A stretch of 64,000 nucleotides of DNA, from contig CALPRQ020000013.1 of the NCBI GenBank assembly GCA_943326015.2, forward strand, positions 1 to 64,000, in the 5' to 3' direction. A program made the position numbers and the translations under genes. The stretch comes from Chitinophaga pinensis. GTDB taxonomy: Bacteria > Pseudomonadota > Gammaproteobacteria > Burkholderiales > Burkholderiaceae_C. Below are positions 19,859 through 27,132 of this stretch, one piece after another. A model generated the notes under the pieces. The model saw only the letters and a list, made by a program, of their open reading frames with translations. It was not told the DNA's origin and searched no databases. How positions within the stretch are numbered: the stretch's first letter is position 1; each line of letters opens with the position of its first letter.

Positions 19859-20779
19859 TCAATACACCTGGGGCACGATCATCGAGTCGGGCACCGGGTG
19901 GCGGATGTAATCGGGATTGCGGACACGTGCCGGCAGCACGACCTCCGGCTTCTCGATTTCATGGTAGTCGAAATGGGTCAGCAGGTGCTTGATGCAGTTC
20001 AGGCGCGCCTTCTTCTTGTCGTCGGCCGGAACGATCCACCAGGGAGCTTCCTCGATATGGGTGCGCTCGAGCATGGTTTCCTTGACCTGGGTGTAGGCCT
20101 CCCAGCGCCGGCGTGATTCCAGGTCCATCGGGCTGAGCTTCCATTGCTTGAGCGGGTCGTGGATGCGGCCCAGGAAGCGCAGGTGCTGCTCGTCGTCGCT
20201 GATCGAGAACCAGTACTTGATGACCTTGATGCCCGAGCGCACCAGCATGCGCTCGAACTCGGGCACCGAGCGGTAGAACTCCTCGTATTCGTCGTCGTTG
20301 CAGAAGCCCATCACCTTCTCGACGCCGGCGCGGTTGTACCAGCTGCGGTCGAACAGCACCATCTCGCCGGCGGCCGGCAGGTGGGTGACGTAGCGCTGGA
20401 AATACCACTGGGTGCGCTCGCGGTCGTTCGGTGCCGGCAGCGCGACCACGCGGCAGACGCGCGGATTCAGGCGCTGCGTGATGCGCTTGATCACGCCACC
20501 CTTGCCGGCCGCGTCGCGTCCTTCGAACAGGATCACCACCTTCTGCTTGGTCGCGGCGACCCAGTCCTGCAGCTTGACGAGTTCGCCCTGGAGCTTGAAC
20601 AGTTCACGGAAATAGGCCATGCGATAGGCCTTTTGCTCGTCCGTGTTGCTGCTGCCGAGGTCGACTCCCACTCCTTCGGGGTTGCGGTCCTCGATTTCCA
20701 GTTCCAGCTCTTCGTCATAGCTGTCGAGCAGGTCGCGCTCGATGCGCTTGATCAAGTCTTCGTGGTTGGATGCAGCCAT
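19859..20779 (-). CDS. ppk2: Polyphosphate kinase 2 (class I-like)
   Basis: PPK2 transfers phosphate between polyphosphate and nucleoside diphosphates, usually favouring NTP synthesis from polyphosphate. The 306 residues are one PPK2 domain: Walker A G87-R-D-A-A-G-K93-G-G, the R-Q-like region LNPRVCRVVALPAPNDRERTQWY, Walker B/lid VLFDRSWYNRAG (D144) and GIKVIKYWFSIS. The single-domain length and these motifs fit class I enzymes. The N-terminal 50 residues are acidic and probably flexible. A candidate PhoB-dependent promoter lies 29-62 bp upstream. The gene is divergent from a parA-like ATPase and followed by the arsC-like gene. ppk1 is 1.9 kb away. Confidence 0.96.
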   Translation of the reverse strand: MAASNHEDLIKRIERDLLDSYDEELELEIEDRNPEGVGVDLGSSNTDEQKAYRMAYFRELFKLQGELVKLQDWVAATKQKVVILFEGRDAAGKGGVIKRITQRLNPRVCRVVALPAPNDRERTQWYFQRYVTHLPAAGEMVLFDRSWYNRAGVEKVMGFCNDDEYEEFYRSVPEFERMLVRSGIKVIKYWFSISDDEQHLRFLGRIHDPLKQWKLSPMDLESRRRWEAYTQVKETMLERTHIEEAPWWIVPADDKKKARLNCIKHLLTHFDYHEIEKPEVVLPARVRNPDYIRHPVPDSMIVPQVY

Positions 20780-20807
20780 GAGGGGTCCCAGGATAAACGA
20801 GGGTTGG

Positions 20808-20841
20808 ATGGTAGGTGTTTTTTATGTCAATCAAGTGACAA
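20808..20841 (-). promoter_or_regulatory. Candidate Pho box and -10 of ppk2
   Basis: On the minus strand TTGTCAC (20841-20835) and TTGACAT (20830-20824) are repeated at an 11-bp period; consensus CTGTCAT, 5/7 each (6/7 for the first if C is accepted at the last position). Exactly 10 bp further lies TACCAT (20813-20808), 4/6 of TATAAT. This is the geometry of E. coli PhoB promoters. Confidence 0.5.
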
Positions 20842-20878
20842 TGTCAGCGTCGGAATCCAGCCGTACAAGGAAAACCCC

Positions 20879-21499
20879 ATGACCGTGATCGTCGTTGCCA
20901 ACCCCAAGGGCGGGGTCGGCAAATCCACCCTGGCCACCAACGTGGCCGGCTACCTGGCCCGTTGTGGCCACCGTGTGATGCTCGGCGATGCCGACATTCA
21001 GCAGTCCTCCAGCGCCTGGCTGGGGCTGCGTCCGGCCGAGGCGCGTGCCATCCAGGGCTGGGATGCCTCCTCGGCCGAGGTGCTGCGTCCGCCCAAGGGC
21101 ACGACCCATGTCGTGCTCGACACCCCGGCTGGACTGCACGGCAAGCAGGTCAAGGAAGTGCTCAAGCGTGCCGACAAGCTGCTGATCCCCTTGCAGCCCA
21201 GCCTGTTCGACATGCTGGCCACGCGCGCCTTCGTCGACGACCTGCAGGAGCGTCGTCGCACGGCCGGGCTGGACATCGGCGTGGTCGGCATGCGGGTGGA
21301 TCAGCGCACCATCGCCTCCGAGAACCTGCGCGACTTCTGCGCGGGCCTGGGCCTGCCGGTGCTGGGCTATCTGCGGGACACGCAGAACTACGTCCGGCTG
21401 GCGATGCGCGGCCTGACCCTGTTCGATGTCCAGCCCGGGCAGGTGGCCAAGGACCTTGAGCAGTGGCAGGCGATCGGCGACTGGCTGTGTCAGGCTTGA
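20879..21499 (+). CDS. ParA/ParF-type partition ATPase (orphan)
   Basis: The 206-residue deviant-Walker ATPase begins NPK10-GGVGK15-ST, with signature Lys10, then DADIQQS (Walker A') and HVVLDTPAGL (Walker B). The size and lack of an N-terminal DNA-binding domain match small ParF/McdA-type ATPases (about 200 residues) that position plasmids, carboxysomes, chemoreceptors or other cargo on the nucleoid, and not chromosomal Soj. No parB is adjacent. It is divergent from ppk2 and upstream of an OlsB-like gene and ppk1, and a ribbon-helix-helix-like gene lies 3.7 kb away. A role in placing polyphosphate granules is an attractive inference. The start at 20879 is preceded by ACAAGG and begins with the conserved N-terminal strand. 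Confidence 0.9.
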   Translation: MTVIVVANPKGGVGKSTLATNVAGYLARCGHRVMLGDADIQQSSSAWLGLRPAEARAIQGWDASSAEVLRPPKGTTHVVLDTPAGLHGKQVKEVLKRADKLLIPLQPSLFDMLATRAFVDDLQERRRTAGLDIGVVGMRVDQRTIASENLRDFCAGLGLPVLGYLRDTQNYVRLAMRGLTLFDVQPGQVAKDLEQWQAIGDWLCQA

Positions 21500-21601
21500 C
21501 CACTTCGGTCGCGTAGCCGTCGGGGTAGGGGGTGGCCTGCTGGTGGCCCCTGGAGCAGGATGGATCTTGGGCAGAACTCCGCCCGCGCGAGCGCCGGTGC
21601 C

Positions 21602-21657
21602 TTGTCATGAATCGTTCATTGATCGGCCATGCGGGCGTCACGCGGGCCGCGAAGAAT
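21602..21657 (+). promoter_or_regulatory. Candidate extended Pho box and -10 of the olsB-like gene
   Basis: Four 7-bp units follow at an 11-bp period: TTGTCAT (21602), CGTTCAT (21613), CGGCCAT (21624) and GCGTCAC (21635). They match CTGTCAT/C at 6, 5, 4 and 5 of 7 positions. AAGAAT (21652-21657) starts 10 bp after the last unit. The predicted leader is about 27 nt and carries AGGAG. Confidence 0.45.
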
Positions 21658-21690
21658 GAAGGCAACACGAGTCAAAGCCAACAGGAGTAC

Positions 21691-22560
21691 ATGATGAAGG
21701 AACTGCCCACCCCCACGCTGGATCTTTCGCCGCTGTCGCTGCCCAGGGGGTCACTTCATCCAGGATCGCTACAAGCTGCTGTCGGGCAAGACAAGGGTGG
21801 CATCGAAGTCCATTGGGCGCGCCATCTGGACGAAGTTCGTGAGGCGCAGCGCCTGAGGCATGACATCTTTGCCGGCGAAATGGGGGCTCGCCTGCCCAGG
21901 ACCGAGCCGGGCCATGATATCGACCTGTTTGACGATTACTGCGAACACCTGCTGGTGCGTGACAGCGCGACGCGCCAGGTCATCGGCACCTACCGCCTGC
22001 TGACGCCGGCCCAGGCCAAGCGCGTCGGCTGCTTCTACAGTGACACCGAGTTCGATCTGACCCGGCTGCGCCTGCTGCGCGACAAGATGGTCGAGCTCGG
22101 TCGCAGTTGCGTCCATCCCGATCACCGCCATGGCGGCGTGATCATGGCGCTGTGGGGGGCGTTGGCCGGCTTCATGGTCCGCAACGATCTCGACACCATG
22201 ATCGGCTGCGCCAGCATCCCGATGCAGCACACGGGCCCGCACGGCGTCGTGGGCGGCGGTCATGCAGCCGCCAGCATCTGGCGCCAGGTGCGCGAGAAGC
22301 ATCTGGCGCCGATCGAGTTCCATGTCCGTCCGCGCCTGCCGCTGCCGGTCGAGCAGCTCGACGACAGCCTGGACGTCGAGCCGCCAGCGCTGATCAAGGG
22401 CTATCTGCGCCTCGGCGCCAAGGTGCTCGGCGCGCCGGCCTGGGACCCGGATTTCAATTCGGCCGACCTGCCCATGATGATGCGGCTGGCTGACCTGCCG
22501 TTGCGCTACCGCAGGCATTTCCTGGGTACTGGCGCCCCGCAAGCCGCGAGGCCCGATTGA
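21691..22560 (+). CDS. OlsB-like GNAT N-acyltransferase (ornithine lipid first step)
   Basis: A 289-residue acyltransferase of the GNAT/hemolysin-like PF13444 type. It shows VHWARHLDEVREAQRLRHDIF, the substrate segment DIDLFDDYCEHLLV, VIGTYRLL, and the catalytic ELGRSCVHPDHRHGG motif with VIMALWGAL. OlsB enzymes transfer a 3-hydroxyacyl group from ACP to the alpha-amino group of ornithine, giving lyso-ornithine lipid, a phosphorus-free membrane lipid often made in phosphate starvation. OlsA is not visible here. ATG codons at 21691 and 21694 both follow AGGAG (21683-21687); the second has better spacing. Placement between the parA-like gene and ppk1, with a Pho-box-like array upstream, fits a phosphate-starvation role. 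Another N-acyl amino acid product is possible. Confidence 0.8.
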   Translation: MMKELPTPTLDLSPLSLPRGSLHPGSLQAAVGQDKGGIEVHWARHLDEVREAQRLRHDIFAGEMGARLPRTEPGHDIDLFDDYCEHLLVRDSATRQVIGTYRLLTPAQAKRVGCFYSDTEFDLTRLRLLRDKMVELGRSCVHPDHRHGGVIMALWGALAGFMVRNDLDTMIGCASIPMQHTGPHGVVGGGHAAASIWRQVREKHLAPIEFHVRPRLPLPVEQLDDSLDVEPPALIKGYLRLGAKVLGAPAWDPDFNSADLPMMMRLADLPLRYRRHFLGTGAPQAARPD

Positions 22561-22603
22561 CCAGGATGCCTGTGTGACAATGGCTTGAACGATTTGTGAC
22601 AAA

Positions 22604-22637
22604 TCGTCATGCGATCGTCACAAAGAATGGGCAGAAT
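22604..22637 (+). promoter_or_regulatory. Candidate Pho box and -10 of ppk1
   Basis: TCGTCAT (22604-22610) and TCGTCAC (22615-22621) repeat at an 11-bp period, and CAGAAT (22632-22637, 4/6) follows after exactly 10 bp. The predicted transcript would start about 25-28 nt before the ATG at 22671. Confidence 0.5.
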
Positions 22638-22670
22638 GGAAAAATTGACTTCTGTGCATTCTTGACTCAC

Positions 22671-24746
22671 ATGACCGTTCTCTCCCATGCATCCCGCGTG
22701 CCCTTCCTCGATCGCGACCAGAGCATCCTGGCCTTCAATGAACGGGTGCTGGACTGGGCGCGACGGACCGAGGTGCCGCTGCTCGAACGGCTGCGCTACC
22801 TGACCATCGTGTCCTCCAACCTCGACGAGTTCTTCGAGGTCCGCTTCGAGCCCCACCTGAGCGCGCGCCTGAGCAATGAACAGCGCGGCCCGGCGACGGT
22901 GCAGACCTTTGCCGCGATCTCGGAGCATGTGCAGCGCCTGGTCGCCCAGCAATACGCGATCTACAACAGCGAGCTGTTGCCGCTGCTCGACAAGCGCGGC
23001 ATCAAGGTCGTGCCGCATGGCGAGCGCAACCTGCGCCAGCGCCGCTGGGTGCGTGAATTCTTCACCCAGGAAGTCCAGCCGCTGTTGCTGCCGGTCGGCC
23101 TGGACCCGGCGCACCCCTTCCCGCAGGTGGCCAACAAGTCGCTCAACTTCATCGTGCGCCTGTCGGGCCGGGACGCCTTCGGGCGCGAGAACGAGGTCGC
23201 GATCGTCAAGGTGCCCCGTTCGCTGCCGCGCTTCCTGCGCATGCCGGGCGTCAAGGGCTCGCGCCAGCTGCATTTCGTCTCGATCTCGAGCGTGATCCGC
23301 TCCCACCTGGGCGACCTGTTCCCGGGCCGCCAGGTGACCGAGTTCTCGCAGTTCCGCGTCACCCGCCATTCCGACCTCGCGGTCGACGAGGAGGAGGTCA
23401 AGAACCTGCGCACCGCGCTGCGTGTCGGTCTGGAGCAGCGCCACTACGGCCGCGCGTTGCGGCTCGAGGTCTCGGCCGGTTGCTCGAATTTCCTGTCCGA
23501 TTTCCTGCTGCAGCAGTTCGACCTGCCGCCCGAGTCCCTCTACAGCGTGGCCGGGCCGGTCAATCTGGTCCGCATGACCCAGCTGATCGATCTGGTCGAT
23601 GCGCCCGAGCTGCGCTTCGAGCGCTATCAGCCGAGCTGGCCGCTCCAGCTGACGCCGGGCCAGTCCTTTTTCGAGCGACTGCAGCAGGGCGACGTGCTGA
23701 TTCACCAGCCCTACGAGAGCTTCGACGCGGTGCTGGCCTTCCTGCGCGAGGCGGTCGAGGACCCGGACGTGCTGGCGATCAAGCAGACCCTCTACCGCAC
23801 CGGCAGCAAGGGCGAGATGACCGAGCTGTTGCGCGAGGCGGTGCGCCGCGGCAAGGAGGTCACGGCCGTGGTCGAACTCAAGGCGCGCTTCGACGAGGAG
23901 GCCAACATCAACAACGCCGAGCTGCTCGAGTCGGTCGGCGCGCAGGTGGTCTACGGCATCGTCGGGCTCAAGACCCATGCCAAGATGCTGCTGGTGACGC
24001 GGCGCGAGCAAGGGCGCCTGCGCCGCTATGCCCAGATCTCGACCGGCAACTACAACCCCGGCACCGCCAAGCTCTATACCGACCTGAGCTACCTGACGGC
24101 CGATGACGCGCTGACCTCCGACCTGGAGCAGATCTTCCTGCACCTGGCCAGCCAGAACCGGCTGTCGCGCCTGCAGCAGGCGCTGATCGCACCCTTCCAC
24201 CTGCACAAGGCCATGCTCGACCGGATCGAGGCCGCCGCGGCTGCCGCACGCGAGGGGGTGCCGGCCCGCATCGTGCTGAAGATGAACGCGCTGACCGATG
24301 AGCCGCTGTCACGCGCGCTGGCGCTGGCCTCGCAGGCTGGCGTCAAGGTCGACGTGATCGTGCGGGGCGCCTGCATCCTGCCGGCCGGGGTGCCGGGCCA
24401 TACCGACAATGTGCGGGTGCGCTCCATCATCGGCCGTCTGCTCGAGCATTCGCGCGTGTTCCTGTTCCAGCTCGGCGAGCGGGAGGAGCTGTGGCTTTCG
24501 AGCGCCGACTGGATGAACCGCAACATGCTGCGCCGCATCGAGCTGGCCTGGCCCGTGACCGATGCGGCGCTGCGCCGGCGCATCATCGACGAATGCCTGG
24601 AGATGAGCCTGACCGACAACACCGATGCCTGGCTGCTGCAGCCCGACGGTGTCTATCTGCGGGCCCAGGCGGCCAGCGGCAAAACGCGCGTGCAGGCGCA
24701 TTCGGCGCAGGCCCAGCTGATGGCACGTTATGGAGGCAAGGCATGA
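22671..24746 (+). CDS. ppk1: Polyphosphate kinase 1
   Basis: PPK1 polymerizes the gamma-phosphate of ATP into inorganic polyphosphate, reversibly, at the inner membrane. The 691-residue enzyme has the N-terminal PPK_N domain (FLDRDQSILAFNERVLDWA, then LERLRYLTIVSSNLDEFFEV), the middle domain and two PLD-like catalytic domains. The autophosphorylated histidine is H436 in GLKTHAKMLLV, followed by ISTGNYNPGTAKLYTDLSY; a second conserved histidine is in LLEHSRVF. The ATG at 22671 gives the family-typical N terminus; earlier in-frame starts lie in the promoter region. Its stop overlaps the start of sixA (ATGA), so the two are translationally coupled. A candidate PhoB promoter lies upstream. Confidence 0.98.
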   Translation: MTVLSHASRVPFLDRDQSILAFNERVLDWARRTEVPLLERLRYLTIVSSNLDEFFEVRFEPHLSARLSNEQRGPATVQTFAAISEHVQRLVAQQYAIYNSELLPLLDKRGIKVVPHGERNLRQRRWVREFFTQEVQPLLLPVGLDPAHPFPQVANKSLNFIVRLSGRDAFGRENEVAIVKVPRSLPRFLRMPGVKGSRQLHFVSISSVIRSHLGDLFPGRQVTEFSQFRVTRHSDLAVDEEEVKNLRTALRVGLEQRHYGRALRLEVSAGCSNFLSDFLLQQFDLPPESLYSVAGPVNLVRMTQLIDLVDAPELRFERYQPSWPLQLTPGQSFFERLQQGDVLIHQPYESFDAVLAFLREAVEDPDVLAIKQTLYRTGSKGEMTELLREAVRRGKEVTAVVELKARFDEEANINNAELLESVGAQVVYGIVGLKTHAKMLLVTRREQGRLRRYAQISTGNYNPGTAKLYTDLSYLTADDALTSDLEQIFLHLASQNRLSRLQQALIAPFHLHKAMLDRIEAAAAAAREGVPARIVLKMNALTDEPLSRALALASQAGVKVDVIVRGACILPAGVPGHTDNVRVRSIIGRLLEHSRVFLFQLGEREELWLSSADWMNRNMLRRIELAWPVTDAALRRRIIDECLEMSLTDNTDAWLLQPDGVYLRAQAASGKTRVQAHSAQAQLMARYGGKA

Positions 24747-25222
24747 ACGCAGACCTGATCTTGTGGCGGCACGCCGAGGCCGAGGACCTGGCCGACAACG
24801 AGGAAACCGGCGGCAGTGACCTGTCGCGTCGGCTGACGCCCAAGGGCGAGAAGCAGGCCGCACGCATGTCGAACTGGCTGACGCGCAACCTGCCCGAGGA
24901 TGCGCGGATCTGGTCCAGTCCGGCGGTACGCACCGAGCAGACCGTGCTGGCGCTGGGCCGCAAGTACCGGCTCAGCGACGCGCTGCGCCCCGACGCCAGC
25001 GTGGACGACCTGCTGCAGCTGGTGCAATGGCCCAGGCTGCATCACCCGGCGCTGATCGTCGGTCACCAGCCCACGCTGGGGCGGGTGGTGGCAAGACTGG
25101 TGGGATTGAACGAGTCCGAATGCTCGATCAAGAAAGGATCGCTCTGGTGGCTGCGCCAACGCGAGCGCAATGGCGGGATCCAGACCGTGATCCTGACGGT
25201 CCAGAGCCCGGAATTTCTCTGA
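24743..25222 (+). CDS. sixA: Phosphohistidine phosphatase SixA-like
   Basis: The 159-residue histidine phosphatase superfamily member has the RHG-like active site LWR9-H10-AEAED, a WSSPAVRTEQT motif and the second catalytic His in LIVGHQPTLG. In E. coli SixA dephosphorylates phosphohistidine on NPr of the nitrogen PTS, and earlier work assigned it to the ArcB HPt. Here it overlaps the ppk1 stop by 4 bp, a linkage common in beta-proteobacteria. PPK1 is itself phosphorylated on histidine during catalysis, so a role in resetting PPK1 is conceivable but untested. The N terminus is intact and no extra domain is present. It converges with the RHH-like gene after 18 bp. Confidence 0.92.
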   Translation: MNADLILWRHAEAEDLADNEETGGSDLSRRLTPKGEKQAARMSNWLTRNLPEDARIWSSPAVRTEQTVLALGRKYRLSDALRPDASVDDLLQLVQWPRLHHPALIVGHQPTLGRVVARLVGLNESECSIKKGSLWWLRQRERNGGIQTVILTVQSPEFL

Positions 25223-25240
25223 AACCGGGGGCCAGGCGGC

Positions 25241-25585
25241 TCAGCTGGCCGGCTGGTCTGCCGGCTCTTGCGCCGGGGCGCTTGGCTGGGCCTGAACGGA
25301 CGCGGCTGCAGCGCTTGCCTGGGCGCTCGGGCGGCCGGTCTTGAGAGTGGGTACGGCGGTCAGTGCCGCCTTGAACCTGGCATCGCCGAGGCCGCAGAGT
25401 ACCATCAGTCCTGCCCGCAGCAGCTCGCTCTTCTTGATCGCCAGGCCCTGGCTCATCGCACGTGCCTTCAGCAGGTCGAAGGCGGCGTACTCGTCCTTCG
25501 GAATGGTGAAGCTGTCGCGCACCAGCTTGGGTTTCTTGTCCTTGTCGGGGGTGACTGCGGGCTTGCTTTTCTTGCTGGAATTCAT
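25241..25585 (-). CDS. Small ribbon-helix-helix-like protein with Ala/Gln/Pro tail
   Basis: Unnamed 114-residue protein. Residues 1-20 are Lys-rich. Residues 22-65 (RDSFTIPKDEYAAFDLLKAR, then IKKSELLRAGLMVL) have the strand-helix-turn-helix pattern of a ribbon-helix-helix DNA-binding domain: alternating beta residues, an amphipathic helix, and a second helix starting after Lys-Lys-Ser. Residues 80-114 are low-complexity Ala/Gln/Pro/Ser. Three 9-bp tandem repeats and a TATACT lie just upstream, suggesting autoregulation. The architecture (basic N terminus plus RHH) is like ParG-type partition partners, and a ParF-like ATPase lies 3.7 kb away. The RHH call is by eye and needs a profile search. 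Confidence 0.6.
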   Translation of the reverse strand: MNSSKKSKPAVTPDKDKKPKLVRDSFTIPKDEYAAFDLLKARAMSQGLAIKKSELLRAGLMVLCGLGDARFKAALTAVPTLKTGRPSAQASAAAASVQAQPSAPAQEPADQPAS

Positions 25586-25602
25586 GATCCGGATACGATA
25601 TT

Positions 25603-25629
25603 AACAGTCTAAACAGTATAAACAAATAG
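25603..25629 (-). promoter_or_regulatory. Three tandem 9-bp repeats overlapping a -10, candidate RHH operator
   Basis: Read on the plus strand, AACAGTCTA, AACAGTATA and AACAAATAG follow one another without gaps, starting at 25603, 25612 and 25621. On the minus strand the second contains TATACT (25620-25615), a good -10 for the RHH-like gene whose ATG is at 25585. A protein bound to the repeats would block that promoter. Confidence 0.5.
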
Positions 25630-25725
25630 CTTCGATAAATGATCGTCTTTTGTGTATCGGATTAATCGTTCTGACTTATGTGGTAAATAAGCTGTCATGA
25701 GATAACCTTGATCGATGGATGACCT

Positions 25726-27132
25726 ATGAGCCTACCCCGGAAAAATACCACTTGGCAGGAGCTGCAGCTCGGTGCCAGCGCCACGCTGGAGCGCGTATGC
25801 GGCGAGCAGGACCTGCTGCTGTTCGCGCACGCCTCGGGCAACCGCAACCCGCTCAACCTGCCTGAAGACGAACAATCGCAGCTGCCCGCGCTGGCCCCCT
25901 CGATGTGGGTCGGTTCGCTGTTGTCGGCCGTGCTGGGCAATCTGCTGCCCGGTCCCGGCACGCTGTATCGCAGCCAGGATCTGCATTTCCAGCGCCGGGT
26001 GCAGGTCGGCGACCGCTTGCAGGTCAGCGTGACCTGCATCGAGAAGGGGCCGGAGCCGCTGGCGCGCTTCGCGACCCGCATCAGCACGGCGCAGGGCGAG
26101 CTGGTCTGCGAAGGCGTGGCCGAGGTCGAGGCGCCGCGGGTCTCGCAGGAGGTGATCGCACGCGACCTGCCGCCGCTGATCCTGGGCAACAAGGACCATT
26201 TCGCTCGCCTGATCGATGCCGCGCGCCAACTGCCCGCGCTCAGGACCGCGGTCGTCTGCCCCGAAGACGCCAATTCCATGAGCGGACTGGCGCTGTCGGC
26301 GCGCGAGGGCCTGATCGAGCCCGTGCTGGTGGGCGACGCCCAGCGCATGGCGCGCATCGCCGCCGAGCTGGGCATCGACCTCTCTGGCTGGCGCCAGGTG
26401 CATGAGTCCGAACACCGTGCCGCCGCTGCGACGGCCGTCGCGATGGCGCGCAGCGGCGAAGTCGGCGCGATCATGAAGGGCGCGATCCACTCGGACGAAC
26501 TGCTCGCCGCGGTCGTCCACAAGGAGCGCGGCCTGCGCGGCAGTCGCCGCCTGAGTCATGTGTTCGTGATGGACGCACCGATGCTCGACCACCTGCTGTT
26601 CATCTCGGATGCCGCGATCAACATCGCGCCCGACCTGACGACCAAGGTCGACATCACGCAGAACGCGATCGACCTGGCGCGCGCCTGCGGGCTGGAGTGC
26701 CCGCGCGTCGGCATCCTGTCGGCGGTCGAGACCATCAACACCAGCATTCCCTCGACGCTGGACGCCGCCGTGCTGTCCAAGATGGCCGAGCGCGGCCAGA
26801 TCCGCGGCGGCACCGTCGACGGGCCGCTGGCGATGGACAACGCGATCGACCTCGACGCTGCGCGCACCAAGGGCATCCAGTCGCTGGTGGCAGGTCGCGC
26901 CGAAGTGCTGATCGTGCCCAACCTCGAAGCCGGCAACATGCTGGCCAAGGAGCTGACCTTCATCGCGCGCGCCGAGGCAGCCGGCCTGGTGATCGGCGCC
27001 CGCGTGCCGGTGATCCTGACCAGCCGGGCCGACAATGACCGCTCGCGCCTGGCTTCCTGTGCGCTGGCGCTGCTGCATGAGCACTGGCGCCAGACCGGGC
27101 AATGCGCGGTCGCACCGGAGGTGCAGGAATGA
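25726..27132 (+). CDS. Bifunctional MaoC-type enoyl-CoA hydratase / phosphate acyltransferase
   Basis: The 468-residue protein is a fusion. Residues about 10-145 are a MaoC/hot-dog hydratase domain (FAHASGNRNPLNLP, with the D/H-type dyad region, LSAVLGNLLPGPGTLY). Residues about 160-460 are a phosphate acetyl/butyryltransferase domain (NSMSGLALSAREGLIEPVLV, GAIMKGAIHSDELL, then NLEAGNMLAKELTFIARAEA). It would hydrate an enoyl-CoA and/or convert an acyl-CoA plus phosphate to acyl phosphate plus CoA, feeding the acetate kinase encoded next with a 4-bp ATGA overlap. Substrate chain length is unknown. It begins a six-gene plus-strand operon. The 140 bp upstream are AT-rich with one CTGTCAT (25692) but no second Pho half-site. 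Confidence 0.9.
   Translation: MSLPRKNTTWQELQLGASATLERVCGEQDLLLFAHASGNRNPLNLPEDEQSQLPALAPSMWVGSLLSAVLGNLLPGPGTLYRSQDLHFQRRVQVGDRLQVSVTCIEKGPEPLARFATRISTAQGELVCEGVAEVEAPRVSQEVIARDLPPLILGNKDHFARLIDAARQLPALRTAVVCPEDANSMSGLALSAREGLIEPVLVGDAQRMARIAAELGIDLSGWRQVHESEHRAAAATAVAMARSGEVGAIMKGAIHSDELLAAVVHKERGLRGSRRLSHVFVMDAPMLDHLLFISDAAINIAPDLTTKVDITQNAIDLARACGLECPRVGILSAVETINTSIPSTLDAAVLSKMAERGQIRGGTVDGPLAMDNAIDLDAARTKGIQSLVAGRAEVLIVPNLEAGNMLAKELTFIARAEAAGLVIGARVPVILTSRADNDRSRLASCALALLHEHWRQTGQCAVAPEVQE

Noticed and set aside
19842-19862. TTG start of the arsC-like gene
   Set aside because: ATG 19841 gives the N terminus usual for the family. Not fully excluded, because the TTGA overlap would allow coupling to ppk2.
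25692-25698. Perfect CTGTCAT upstream of the Pta-AckA operon
   Set aside because: No second half-site at 11 bp on either side and no -10 at the expected distance, so not called a Pho box.
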